From JBBROS01 sp965217935 (GTDB lineage: Bacteria > Pseudomonadota > Alphaproteobacteria > Acetobacterales > Acetobacteraceae): DNA of 64,000 bases. Positions 1-8,619 of this stretch are shown here, in pieces. The translations under genes and the position numbers were made by a program. Below the pieces are notes generated by a model, which was not told the origin of the DNA, did not search any database, and saw nothing but the letters and a program-made list of their open reading frames with translations. Location: positions 248,001 to 312,000 of the forward strand of contig OZ244581.1 in assembly GCA_965217935.1 (NCBI GenBank). The letters run 5' to 3'. Within the stretch, counting starts at the first letter, position 1; each line of letters opens with the position of its first letter.

Positions 1-150
1 GAGTGCGGCTTGCAGGCCCTCGCGGTCAGCACGGGCGCCGGAGGCGTGGTCCTCGAACACTTTGCTGCACCCGGCTGCAGCCAGGGCGTCGAGTTGGAGC
101 GACAGATCCTGGTCGAGGGTGCTAACCCGCGCGTAGCCGACATTTGCCAT
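1..150 (-). CDS. Serine resolvase/invertase, N-terminal fragment (runs off window)
   Basis: The reverse complement of bases 150 to 1 starts with ATG and reads 50 codons with no stop to the window edge. It begins MANVGYARVSTLDQDLSLQL, which is the start of a Tn3-type resolvase or DNA invertase. The catalytic serine would be Ser10 in YARVST, and FEDHASGARADREGL matches the conserved stretch after the first helix of the catalytic domain. Family members resolve cointegrates by a 5'-phosphoserine mechanism at a res site near their own promoter. Bases 151-217 upstream could hold part of such a site, but I see no clear repeats there. The rest of the gene and any partner transposase lie outside the window. 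Confidence 0.85.
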   Translation of the reverse strand, partial: MANVGYARVSTLDQDLSLQLDALAAAGCSKVFEDHASGARADREGLQAAL

Positions 151-217
151 AGCGGGTCCGTCCGTTTTCCCGTGGATATGCCAGAGTTGCCGGACACAAG
201 CGAGGTGGCCGGTCTTG

Positions 218-240
218 GATCGGACACTGGTGGCGAATTC
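218..240 (+). repeat. Left terminal inverted repeat of the IS1182 element
   Basis: Reads GATCGGACACTGGTGGCGAA and continues TTC. It pairs with 1979-2001 on the other strand with one mismatch at the sixth base. Confidence 0.85.
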
Positions 241-287
241 GGGAGCCTGGCGAGGCTGGCGGCGTTGGGTGGTTTTGAGCCTGGAGT

Positions 288-1973
288 GTGGCCATGTCGC
301 TTCGCCCGCAGCAGCCGATCCCGTCCGTGCCCGAGGACACCGCCCGCATTGCCCGCGCGGCGTTCGGGACCCGCAATCCCTACCTGATCCTGCGCGACCG
401 GCTCGGTGCCCTGTTCACGGACGCCGACTTCGCCGACCTCTTTCCCAAGCGCGGCCAGCCGGCCTACGCGCCGTGGCGGCTTGCGCTGGTCACGCTCATG
501 CAGTTCCGCGAGGGGCTGAGCGACCGGCAGGCGGCAGAAGCCGTCCGAGGCCGGATCGACTGGAAGTACCTGCTCGCGCTCGACCTCGCCGATCCAGGCT
601 TTGACCGCAGCGTGCTGTGCGAGTTCCGCGGCAGGCTGCTGGACAACAAAGTGGTGGACCGGCTGCTTGCGCGGGTGGTGGACGCGGCGCGCGAGGACGG
701 GCTGCTCAAGGCGCGCGGGCGGCAACGCACCGACAGCACGCACGTGCTCGCCGCCGTCCGCAGCCTCAACCGCTTGGAACTCGTGGCCGAGACGCTGCGT
801 GCGGCGCTGAACGACATCGCCGCCATCGCGCCGGAGTGGCTGCGCGCGTTCGCGCCGGCCGATTGGCACCAGCGCTACGACAAGCGGATCGAGGAGCGGC
901 GGATACCCGAGACCGGCCCCAAGCGCGACGCCTACGCAGCAACGGTCGGCGCCGACGGCTTCCGGCTCCTTGACGCGCTGGCCAGGTCGGACGCGCCCCC
1001 GGACGCCGCGACGTTGCCGGCCATCGGAACGCTGCGCCGCGTGTGGACACGGCACTTCGAGCGGGCCGAGGGCGGGCAGGATGGGGGTGGGCAGGACGGC
1101 GGCGCCCGGCTGCGGCCGGTGCAGGGCCGTGGTCCCGGCGACCGGCTGGATTCGCCCTACGATACCGAGGCCCGGTTCCGCACCAAGGCCAGCACGACCT
1201 GGACCGGCTACATGGTCCACTTCACCGAAACCTGCGACCCAGGGGCGCCGCGCCTGGTGATCCATGCCGACACCACGCCGGCCAACGTCCATGATGCGCT
1301 CCGCACGGCGCCGATCCATGCGGCCCTTGCTGCCAGGAACCTGGCGCCGTCCGAGCACCTGGTGGACTCGGCCTATGTCAGCGCGGACCACCTTATCACC
1401 GCCCGCGAGCAGCACGGCATAGATTTGGTCGGCCCCAGCCGGCCGAACCTGAGTTGGCAAAGCCACGTCGAGGGAGCGTTCAGCGCGGCCGACTTCACGG
1501 TGGACTGGGACCAGCAGAAGGTGCGCTGCCCCGAGGACAAGGAAAGCGCCGGCTGGTATAGGGACGTGAAGCGCCCGGGACAGCGCGCCATGGTCCGCGC
1601 CCAGTTCAGGGCTGCCGATTGCAGGGGATGCGCGTCCCGCAGCCGCTGCACGCGGACGCAGACGCCCAACCAAGGCCGGGTGGTCGCGGTCCTGCCCCGG
1701 CAGGAACACGATGCACTGGCTGCGGCCAGGGCGCGGCAGGGCACGGCAGAGGGCCGGCGCCTCTACGCGCAGCGCCAGGGGATAGAAAGCACCCTGTCGC
1801 AAGCCGTGCGCGCCTTCGGCTTGCGCCGGACGCGCTACCGCGGTCTGGCCAGAACGACCTTGCAGCACCTGGCCACTGCCGCGGCCATCGACCTGGATCG
1901 CATCGCCGCCTGGTTCGGAGGCCGGCCCATCGCGCCCACACGCACATCGCGCTTTGCCGCCCTCGCCGCATAG
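288..1973 (+). CDS. IS1182 family transposase
   Basis: 561 residues, full length for the family. The N-terminal DUF772-like domain covers about residues 30-130, with the conserved run FREGLSDRQAAEAVRGRIDW near 73-92. The DDE catalytic core follows. The candidate acidic residues are Asp149 in QRTDSTHV, Asp360 in VDSAYVS and Glu500 in RQGIESTLSQ; the last lies in the usual C-terminal segment with AFGLRRTRYRG. Cysteines in CRGCASRSRCT match the zinc-ribbon-like insertion often seen between the second D and E. The start may be GTG at 288 or ATG at 294, two codons later. It is bounded by the element's inverted repeats and appears intact, so the IS may still be active. Confidence 0.92.
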   Translation: MAMSLRPQQPIPSVPEDTARIARAAFGTRNPYLILRDRLGALFTDADFADLFPKRGQPAYAPWRLALVTLMQFREGLSDRQAAEAVRGRIDWKYLLALDLADPGFDRSVLCEFRGRLLDNKVVDRLLARVVDAAREDGLLKARGRQRTDSTHVLAAVRSLNRLELVAETLRAALNDIAAIAPEWLRAFAPADWHQRYDKRIEERRIPETGPKRDAYAATVGADGFRLLDALARSDAPPDAATLPAIGTLRRVWTRHFERAEGGQDGGGQDGGARLRPVQGRGPGDRLDSPYDTEARFRTKASTTWTGYMVHFTETCDPGAPRLVIHADTTPANVHDALRTAPIHAALAARNLAPSEHLVDSAYVSADHLITAREQHGIDLVGPSRPNLSWQSHVEGAFSAADFTVDWDQQKVRCPEDKESAGWYRDVKRPGQRAMVRAQFRAADCRGCASRSRCTRTQTPNQGRVVAVLPRQEHDALAAARARQGTAEGRRLYAQRQGIESTLSQAVRAFGLRRTRYRGLARTTLQHLATAAAIDLDRIAAWFGGRPIAPTRTSRFAALAA

Positions 1974-1978
1974 CCGAG

Positions 1979-2001
1979 GAATTCGCCACCAGTGTCGGAT
2001 C
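1979..2001 (-). repeat. Right terminal inverted repeat of the IS1182 element
   Basis: Partner of 218-240. It begins GAATTCGCCACCAGTGTC just after the transposase stop codon and ends exactly where IS3-like coding sequence resumes. Confidence 0.85.
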
Positions 2002-2337
2002 GGACGCAGGTGGCGTCCGAGTTGGGCCTGGAACCCTCGGTGCTGCGGCGCTGGCGCAGCCTGGCCAACGGGGCGGGACAGGCAGCGTCCGTGGTCCGGC
2101 CTGGCGGCGCTGCGGTTGCAGCGTCGGCCGAGCAGCTGGAGATCCGCCGTTTGCAGAAGGAGCTGGAGCGGGCGCAAATGGAGCGCGACATCTTAAAAAA
2201 AGCAGTCGGCATCTTCTCGAGCCCGCCGAGATGAGGTTCCGTTTCATCGAGGACCACCGCGAGGTGTTCCTCGTGCGGGTGATGTGCTCGGTGCTGCGTG
2301 TCAGCGTCAGCGGCTACTATGCCTGGCGCGGCCGTCC
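2002..2337 (+). mobile_element. IS3-family element remnant (3' part of orfA, start of orfB)
   Basis: From 2003 the reading frame resumes inside an IS3 orfA at TQVASELGLEPS and runs to its normal end, KKAVGIFSSPPR, at 2234. The orfB start (ATG at 2231, beginning MRFRFIEDHREVFLVRVMCS) follows. Both parts closely match the intact IS3 element at 61609-62884, including the run of A residues before the orfA end. Similarity to the intact copy stops near 2337. The left half of orfA was lost at the IS1182 junction and most of orfB is missing, so this copy cannot move alone. Confidence 0.88.
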
Positions 2338-2474
2338 AGCGCCGCTGGCCGCGGCGGCGTCTGCCCTACAAGCGGCCTCGGCCCAGGGGCGCACTCCAGT
2401 GTTGAGGTTGAGTTTGACCCGGCATTACGCGCCGAGTAGAAGTCCCAGGCAAACGATGCGTACCGATCCCCGGC

Positions 2475-2567
2475 GGAGGGGTGGCCGAGTGGCTGAAGGC
2501 ATCGGTTTGCTAAACCGACGTACGGTGTCAAGCCGTACCGTGAGTTCGAATCTCATCCCCTCCGCCA
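2475..2567 (+). tRNA. tRNA-Ser(GCU), CCA encoded
   Basis: The acceptor stem GGAGGGG pairs with CCCCTCC at 2557-2563. The D arm is GCCGAGTGGCTGAAGGC. The anticodon stem TCGGT/ACCGA closes the loop TTGCTAA with anticodon GCT. A long variable arm typical of serine tRNAs runs from about 2517 to 2541, followed by a T arm containing GTTCGAATC. Discriminator G at 2564 is followed by encoded CCA. Accessory genes lie to the right up to the integrase remnant ending at 11308, so this tRNA is a plausible old integration target. Confidence 0.95.
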
Positions 2568-2690
2568 ATCTTCTGTTTCGGGCTATCCTCGCAGCCTCGG
2601 CGGACCGTCTTTTCAACGGTTTGGCATGCTTGTTCGTGTCGTCAAATCCCCAAGTATGTCCTCTCAACCCATGCGGGCTTCATGTGACCA

Positions 2691-4367
2691 TCAGCGGTCA
2701 ATAACCCAATGCGAACCTTCAACGAAACGCGCAATGCTCTGGATTTTGCAGCGTGCGGTGCGCCCTTCCAGTATTTCAGCCGTTTGAGTGCCCTTATCGG
2801 CAGAGAACAGCTTAAAGAGCGTTTCCATCTCCGGGAGATCATCGTCAGATATCTCATCCCGCTTCACACTCGTGAGGCGCTCACCGATGTTCGACGCGAA
2901 GTAGGTAAACACCGGATCAGTCTGGGCATCGTCGGGCGAGTGCTTTTTCGTTAAAACGAGTATGTAAGTCCGTTCGGAGTTGGCGAAGAACGTCCGGACC
3001 GGCAAAGCCACGATAGCATCCAGATAGCATTCACGCAGCAGGTACCTGCGAAGCTTGGCCTCTCCCACCCGCGCCAAGATACCATCTGGTATGATAACGA
3101 ACGCTCTGCCGCCCGTTTTCAGAGATTTGGTAATCCACTCCATAGATAAGCCCTCAAGTCCGAGAGCGTTGATTGGATACTCATTCTGAGTATGCGGAGT
3201 TTTCTGAATTTCTTCTTTAATGATGCTGGAGTCACTCGTAACGTAGGGTGGATTGCTAAATATGAAATCATACTTATCGGCATCAGTTTTGATGATGTGT
3301 CCAAAAGTGCCAAGGTTGTCCTTAAAAAGCTTAAACGTGTCGTTGAAAGCGCCGGCAAATTCCGTGGAGCACTGCGGAGAAGCAAACAAAAGCTCTGCCA
3401 TGTAGATCAGCATATTGGCTTTGGCGAGGATGATGGTTCGCTCGTCATCGCGCTCAAACCCTTTGTCAAAGCCATGCAACACGAACGAAGGTTTAATCTT
3501 GCCCCGATTGTCTGGGGCATAAGCGTTCATCATGCTCTCGTTGAGGTTAAGTATTTCGAGTGGAAAACCGCCGACACCACAGAAAGGGTCACAAATTCGC
3601 TTTCCGTTGAACTGGAATGAAGGCTCATTCACACGGGACATCCTGATTACAGACTGAACGACCTTGCGTGGTGTAAAATATTGCCCGAGAGCTTCAACTT
3701 CTTGTTGCAGAAAACTCTCGTACAGCTTGGTTTTAAACTGCTTGTCAATCTTGGTAAGACTGCCGAACTCTTCTGCATATTTGGCGAGATGCTCCAACGA
3801 TCTCTGGAACAGAATGGATTGCGAGATGTTCGGTTCACTCCGTTCTGTTACGAAGATGGTCCCGTTGATGATTGTGGTTCCGTCGTTTCCAGCCGGGAAA
3901 AGCCTGTAAATCCTGCGTCGTGTGTTCCTTGCGTAAAACTCCAAAGCGTCGGCTGGATCATCCATAGCTTTGCGAAGGATATTCTCAAACGCGATGTCTT
4001 CGGGAAGCACTCGCAGGTCGCTCAAAAACTTGAAAATGAAAAGTTCCACGACGTTGTACAAGCATTTCACCGGCGACTTTCCGGTTGCGACCCAGATCGT
4101 CTGCCACAGACGGTTCGCCAACGGCGTCGGATCAATCAGCTTGGCGCTTCTGACCGTCGAGTTGGTCGGCGTGAGCGAGGCGGCCATCTCGCTTAAAAGG
4201 AACTCGGTTTTGTTGATGTTGGTGACAGGGAAGGGGTGGAATACAACCCTGACTTCCTCGCCTTTGGCGTCCCTGATCCGTTCCCCGTTCAGGGCATTCA
4301 CCCAGAAGCTCTTGCTTCCATCGGTCACTACCAAAATTTTGCAGAGCGTCTTAGGGCCCGAGCCCAA
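2691..4367 (-). pseudogene. N6-adenine DNA methylase (HsdM-like), N-terminally truncated
   Basis: 558 residues of an HsdM/type IIG-like N6-adenine methyltransferase. Visible motifs are LGQYFTP (about 228-233), the SAM-binding motif DPFCGVGG (260-267) and the catalytic motif NPPY (372-375). The predicted start is only a TTG at the edge of the neighbouring transposase region, and the first residues already read like the interior of the family (VVTDGSKSFWVNALNGERI). In relatives this stretch follows a restriction-nuclease-like N-terminal domain, so that part was probably removed on the IS side. The protein ends HWVIDR at 2691. A few codons downstream a short frame begins MKPAWVERTYLGI, resembling an HsdS start, but it is cut off. 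Base composition is clearly lower in GC than the core genome. Activity as a methylase is uncertain; self-contained restriction is unlikely. Confidence 0.75.
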
Positions 4368-4426
4368 TTAATCGAATCGCGATTGTGGGTAGGAATTCGG
4401 TCTGCGGCTCGTACTAGCGTTGAGAG

Positions 4427-5638
4427 GTGATCGACACCGCCGCCATTCGAGCCCGCTTTGAAGCCATCGCCCCGTTCCTTGGGGAGCGTGAGCGCCGTCT
4501 ATGGGCCGCGAGCGAGGCTTACGCGGCTGGCAGGGGCGGCATCCTGGCGGTGTCGGCGGTGACGGGCATCGCGCGCAGCACGATTGGCCGAGGGCTTGCC
4601 GAGTTGGGGCATGGCAAGGACCAGATCCCCGGCCGCATCCGCCGCCCGGGCGGCGGGCGCAAGCCGAAGACCGAGACCGAACCCGGCCTGCTCGACGCAC
4701 TGTCCGAGCTGGTGCAATCGGCCATCCGCGGCGATCCCGAGGCAGCGCTGCTCTGGGTCAGCCGGAGCCAGCGTCATCTGGTCCGCGCCTTGGCCGAGCG
4801 CGGCTTCACTGCCGGGCAGAAGCTGGTCGGGCGGCTGCTGAAGCGGCTGGGGTTCAGCCTGCAGGCCAACAGCAAGACACGCGAAGGCGCCAGCCATCCC
4901 GACCGCGACGCGCAGTTCGAGCACATCAACACCCAGGTGCAGGCGTTCCAGGCGGCCAAGCAGCCGGCGATCTCGGTCGACACCAAGAAAAAGGAGGTGG
5001 TCGGCGATTTCAAGAACGCCGGGCGCGAGTTGCGGCCCCGCGGTCAGCCCGAGCCGGTGCGGGTGCACGACTTCATCCTGCCTGAGCTCGGCAAGGTGGC
5101 GCCATACGGCGTCTATGACATCGCCGCCAATGCCGGCTGGATCAATCTCGGGATCACCAGCGACACTGCAACGTTCGCTGTGGAAAGCATCCGGCGCTGG
5201 TGGCGGGAACTCGGCCAGGCGCGCTATCCCGAGAGCACGCGGCTGCTGATCACGGCCGACTGCGGCGGCAGCAACGGGGCGCGGGTGCGGCTGTGGAAGA
5301 CCGAGTTGCAGACGCTCGCCGACCAGACCGGCCTGTCGATCACGGTGGCGCACCTGCCGCCCGGCGCCAGCAAGTGGAACCGCATCGAGCACCGACTGTT
5401 CGCATTCATCACCCAGAACTGGCGCGGCAAGCCGCTGCTGACGCATCAAGTCATCGTCCAGCTGATCGCCAGCACGACGACACGGACTGGACTCACCGTC
5501 CAATGCAGGCTCGATGAGAACACCTACCAGAAGGGCGCCAAGGTCTCCGACGCGCAGATCGCCAGCCTCAATATCACCCCAGCCGAGCTTCATGGCGAGT
5601 GGAACTACACCATCGCTCCCCGAACCACCCGCACCTGA
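4427..5638 (+). CDS. ISAzo13 family transposase
   Basis: 403 residues, full length for ISAzo13-type transposases. The N-terminal region has a helix-turn-helix-like segment (about 40-65, VTGIARSTIGRGLAELG). The catalytic core has Asp185 in SVDTKKKE, Asp278 in LLITADCGGSNG and Glu321 in WNRIEHRLF, the order and context expected for this family. The GTG at 4427 follows a GAGAG stretch. I could not define terminal inverted repeats: the left flank (4368-4426) joins the cut N-terminus of the methylase, and the right flank joins the Panacea gene region. The coding sequence looks intact. Confidence 0.88.
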   Translation: MIDTAAIRARFEAIAPFLGERERRLWAASEAYAAGRGGILAVSAVTGIARSTIGRGLAELGHGKDQIPGRIRRPGGGRKPKTETEPGLLDALSELVQSAIRGDPEAALLWVSRSQRHLVRALAERGFTAGQKLVGRLLKRLGFSLQANSKTREGASHPDRDAQFEHINTQVQAFQAAKQPAISVDTKKKEVVGDFKNAGRELRPRGQPEPVRVHDFILPELGKVAPYGVYDIAANAGWINLGITSDTATFAVESIRRWWRELGQARYPESTRLLITADCGGSNGARVRLWKTELQTLADQTGLSITVAHLPPGASKWNRIEHRLFAFITQNWRGKPLLTHQVIVQLIASTTTRTGLTVQCRLDENTYQKGAKVSDAQIASLNITPAELHGEWNYTIAPRTTRT

Positions 5639-5661
5639 CGCGGTTGTTTCAGCTCAGGCAC

Positions 5662-6141
5662 TTACCTTTCGGTTGTTCGACGCTGGTTCAGTTCCTGGTA
5701 GTGCTGAGCTATCAGTTCTGGAGGTATGATCATGTTCCTCCCCGCGCCGTGTGACCATGTGTCTGACCAAGGTGTCCCAGGCAAGTGCGTCATATTGGAA
5801 AGCTGAATACCGGATAAACTACCGTACGCTGAAAAGACGGCGTTAATCAGTTCTGCGTCTTCATCTTCTATTTGTTGAGGGTCAAAGTCACTAGCTATAA
5901 CATCCGCTATTGGGAAAGATCTATAGCTACGTATTGCCCGATAGAGAGGCGGCATTACCGGCCCGTAAGCCCAGGCCTCTGCACTCTCATTTACGAGTGG
6001 CCTATCAAGCAATGCAAGCGACCAACCGTTCGCTATGTAAACCAATTTGATGAGTTTCAAAGGAGTAATTGGTTGCGGAGGCGCGCTCATCCGCGCCAAA
6101 CGTAGGAACTCATTCGCAATTTTGATTGCGCTGTAAGCCAT
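5662..6141 (-). CDS. Panacea domain (SocA/GepA-like) putative antitoxin
   Basis: About 159 residues if translation starts at the methionine of MAYSAIKIANEFLRLA (6141). An upstream start at 6168 adds nine residues but departs from the family's usual N-terminus. The pattern of an initial helix, then LKLIKLVYIANGWSLAL and AEAWAYGPVMPPLYRAIR, is the Panacea (DUF4065) domain. Panacea proteins act as antitoxins for many unrelated toxins and, in Caulobacter SocA, as a protease adaptor. No partner toxin lies immediately downstream because the ISAzo13 gene abuts there. The same-strand gene upstream (6241-6672) is the only close candidate partner. Confidence 0.75.
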   Translation of the reverse strand: MAYSAIKIANEFLRLARMSAPPQPITPLKLIKLVYIANGWSLALLDRPLVNESAEAWAYGPVMPPLYRAIRSYRSFPIADVIASDFDPQQIEDEDAELINAVFSAYGSLSGIQLSNMTHLPGTPWSDTWSHGAGRNMIIPPELIAQHYQELNQRRTTER

Positions 6142-6240
6142 GGGTCCCGATGCGCCTCTCTCCTCCATATGATAGAATCGGCTATCAACAAAAAAGTTGC
6201 AAGCGTTCTTGATTTGTTCAAACCGTGAGGCTTGTACGCC

Positions 6241-6672
6241 TCACCCGGCCACCTCCCACAGTGTTGCTATCCCGGCCCTCTGAGTTGCCCATACCGTCCC
6301 AGCCGCCTTCTGCCGGCTAAGCGCCATCCCAACACGCTTCATGGTCTGTGCCACAAGGCGACGGTCCCCCGCGTCCTGCCCGCGCTCTGCCATCAGCCGC
6401 CGTGTGACCTCTTGCGTCGTGACCGGCTCCGGGGCTTCCCGCAGCACTTTGAGGATGAACCGGCTCATCTCGCCACGCCCTGCCACGTTCGGCCCGCGCG
6501 GGCGCTTCGCCCGGATCGCCCCAAGATCATAGTCCGGGTCAAACTGGCGGATCACGGCGTCGAGATGGCCCAGGTCAGTGCCGATCTGCGCCAACCTAGC
6601 GCGGAGTGTTTCAGCCTCGCCGGCCAGATCGGCAACGCGTTTGACCAGGCCGGAGAGGACGTGTTCGGTCAT
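6241..6672 (-). CDS. Small coiled-coil / winged-helix-like protein, unknown function
   Basis: 143 residues starting MTEHVLSGLVKRVADLAGEA. The first third is predicted coiled coil (LAGEAETLRARLAQIGTDLG). The second half, from about residue 68 (GEMSRFILKVLREAPEPVTT, then QEVTRRLMAERG), reads like a winged helix-turn-helix. I do not recognise a named family. It shares strand and direction with the Panacea antitoxin 100 bp downstream, so it may be the paired toxin or regulator; this is inference from position. Its GC content is higher than its neighbours'. Confidence 0.6.
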   Translation of the reverse strand: MTEHVLSGLVKRVADLAGEAETLRARLAQIGTDLGHLDAVIRQFDPDYDLGAIRAKRPRGPNVAGRGEMSRFILKVLREAPEPVTTQEVTRRLMAERGQDAGDRRLVAQTMKRVGMALSRQKAAGTVWATQRAGIATLWEVAG

Positions 6673-6721
6673 GGGATCGCCCTTGTCGGTGAAGGGCGGT
6701 TATCTTATGAGAACCAGTGGG

Positions 6722-7261
6722 TTAGCGGAACGGTGCACTAGGTGTGCTTGCTACATAATACAGGACCTTCTGAGAGTGGGTGGCGTAGTCGCGGTAATGC
6801 AAGCGCCAGCCGTCAAGCAGCGAGAAAGGACGATTCTTCGTCGGCTGGCTCCCGACCAGAAAGACTTGGAAGTGTTCGAAATCGCTGAGCACTCCGATCC
6901 AGAGCTTCAGGTTGAACACGTAGTTCTGCACTTGGAAGTGGTGGCGGGAGAGGTCCTCTCCTGGCCGCTTCGCCTCGCAGACGAACTTGTCGATCCCGCC
7001 AACACGGAAGAGGTAGTCCGGTCGCCTGTTGTGGCCCTGCATCCTGTGCGGGGGTTCGATCACCACCTCCCTACCATGGAAGGGCGTGAGTGCCCGGTTG
7101 CCGACATCCCAGCCCAAGGCGACGAAGAAAGGATTGAGGAATTGGAGGCGGAGATCCGGCTCCGAAATCCTGTTCCTACTGTCGGACGCCAGATCGCGTT
7201 CAAAGGCGTGCGCGAGTTTGGACACGGCCTCTCTGAAGTCCGCGAACGTAGCTGCCGCCAT
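6722..7261 (-). pseudogene. N-terminal nuclease domain of a type IIG/I restriction enzyme, truncated
   Basis: About 179 residues from the ATG at 7261, which has a good ribosome-binding site (GGGAGGAAGCAGCA before ATG). The sequence is an HSDR_N-like nuclease domain: SEPDLRLQFLNPFFVALGWD, then RRPDYLFRVGG and KFVCEAKRP, giving the PD-(D/E)XK pattern with Asp in PDY and Glu-x-Lys in EAK. Relatives continue for several hundred residues into methylase and specificity domains. Here the frame ends at YYVASTPSAPFR, soon after the nuclease domain. It looks like the remaining stub of a combined restriction-modification enzyme and is not the missing piece of the methylase at 2691-4367, which is a different subfamily. 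Confidence 0.7.
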
Positions 7262-7354
7262 TGCTGCTTCCTCCCAATCACGCACCCGAAACTCGCTCAG
7301 ATCGTCCTAAGGGACCAGTGCGCGCCGTGTCGCAATCATTGCGGCCTCGACGTA

Positions 7355-8200
7355 TCAGCAGCCTTGCCCTGCCTCCCATTCCTCCAACACCTTCACCATA
7401 TCGGCAAGCTCCCAAAGCTGGCAGGTGACGCCCGCCGCCATCGCCGGAGTGCAACGCAGCGTCTGGTGAATGCGAACGAAGTTGTAGTGCATCGTGTGGA
7501 TGGCGACCGAGTGCGCGTGGTTCTCGACCTTCTTGGAGAAGGCGTTGGTCAGCCGGGTGAACCGGCGTGAACCCATCCGCAGCGTGAGGTTGGCCCGCTC
7601 GGCGTAAGTGGTGCTGACGTGCGCCGGGTCGGGACGGCCTTCCACCCGCGTCTTGATTGCCCCCGTGCAAACGCCGGGGCTGTAGCGGCCTTGGCCGGGC
7701 GCGTCGCCATAGAGCTTCACCAGCACGGCATAGTCGATGTCCGCGCCGAAGGACTGCTCCACGGCTTCCAAATAAGGCTTATGGCCGTCGCTGGTGAGCT
7801 GCACCTTGTTCGTCAGCCGCGAAGCCAGGTCGCCAATGAACGCTTGAGCAGCGTAAGCGTCCCGGGCGCCGACATAGTAGGAGGGGATGAGCTTGGTATC
7901 GGCATCGATTGCCATCCACGTCCAGCAGTCGCCAGCGCCTTCCGGCGCGGCCTTGGCCGTCTCGACGTTCTTGGCCTTGGCATAGACGAACGCCCAAATC
8001 TCATCGACCTGGACCCGCTTGCAGGCTAGGCCGCGCAGAATGCGGTCCTGGTAGTCAGAGAACGCCTCCCCGGCGTCCGCCAGCAGCTTGATGACGGTGT
8101 TCTTGCTGGCCCCCGTCATGCGGCTGATGGCCCGGATGGAGACGCCCTCAACCATCATGCCGAGAATTTGGGCGCGGGCGTCGCGAGTGAGCTTGTTCAT
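7355..8200 (-). CDS. IS1-like family transposase (single ORF)
   Basis: About 281 residues from the methionine of MNKLTRDARAQILGMMVEGV (8200); an in-frame ATG further up at 8239 is less likely. The N-terminal helix-turn-helix (SIRAISRMTGASKNTVIKLL) is followed by a DDE domain: RVQVDEIWAFVYAK, AIDADTKLIPSYYVG, and a C-terminal HAHSVAIHTMHYNFVRIHQT as in IS1/InsB-type enzymes of alphaproteobacteria. The gene appears intact. It separates the restriction-enzyme stub from the HigBA module. Clear inverted repeats were not found. Confidence 0.8.
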   Translation of the reverse strand: MNKLTRDARAQILGMMVEGVSIRAISRMTGASKNTVIKLLADAGEAFSDYQDRILRGLACKRVQVDEIWAFVYAKAKNVETAKAAPEGAGDCWTWMAIDADTKLIPSYYVGARDAYAAQAFIGDLASRLTNKVQLTSDGHKPYLEAVEQSFGADIDYAVLVKLYGDAPGQGRYSPGVCTGAIKTRVEGRPDPAHVSTTYAERANLTLRMGSRRFTRLTNAFSKKVENHAHSVAIHTMHYNFVRIHQTLRCTPAMAAGVTCQLWELADMVKVLEEWEAGQGC

Positions 8201-8311
8201 GACCACACCCCACATCGCCCATATTCCAATGTCAAGCATATGGGTCAGTTTAACGCATGGCGTTCAGTAAGATGTTGCAAGGCTCGGCAAGTTGCTGTAG
8301 AGTGCTCCTGA

Positions 8312-8608
8312 ATGAGGGTCATGTTCGCCAACAATGATCTGGCTAGCATACTTACGGACGAAGCTCACCGGATGAGGTTGCCGTTTGCTGTCATCAGAAC
8401 AGCACGCAGCAGGCTTGTGCAGCTAGAGGCTGCCCGCGACGAACGCGACCTTCGAGCTATCAAAAGTCTGAACTACAAGAAACGACAGGCAAGCCCTGAG
8501 GGACGGCGATCCGTCAGGATCAACGATCAATACCGAATCGAGTTCCTGTTGTCAGAGGGGCCAGACCCACCTGTCATCACGATTGTCGAGATCGGTGACA
8601 CACACTAG
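8312..8608 (+). CDS. higB: HigB-type toxin (RelE superfamily mRNA interferase)
   Basis: 98 residues with the compact RelE/HigB fold pattern: LEAARDERDLRAIKSLNYKK near the middle, then GRRSVRINDQYRIEFLLSEG with the conserved arginines of ribosome-dependent mRNA interferases, and an acidic end (IVEIGDTH). HigB toxins cleave translated mRNA. As in most hig loci, the toxin gene precedes the antitoxin gene. The stop lies 11 bases before the antitoxin start, with a strong AGGAGGGG between them, so the two are probably one transcript. The N-terminal extension MRVMFANNDLASILTDEAHR is longer than in minimal HigB proteins, and a start at ATG 8321 is possible. Confidence 0.82.
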   Translation: MRVMFANNDLASILTDEAHRMRLPFAVIRTARSRLVQLEAARDERDLRAIKSLNYKKRQASPEGRRSVRINDQYRIEFLLSEGPDPPVITIVEIGDTH

Positions 8609-8619
8609 GAGGGGTCAAA

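Larger units (their letters stand above)
218..2001 (+). mobile_element. IS1182-family insertion sequence, complete
   Basis: One transposase gene is flanked by inverted repeats at 218-240 and 1979-2001. The inner 18 bases match perfectly and the 23-base pair differs at one position, so the element is about 1.78 kb. Directly after the right repeat, from about 2002, the sequence continues in the middle of an IS3-family orfA, so this IS landed in an older IS3 copy or deleted its left part. I see no convincing target duplication, which suggests flank rearrangement after insertion. Confidence 0.85.

Noticed and set aside
22..2474. CRISPR array or tandem repeats anywhere in the window
   Set aside because: No regularly spaced repeats with unique spacers were seen here or elsewhere; the only tandem repeat noted is the 26-bp duplication at 61411-61462.
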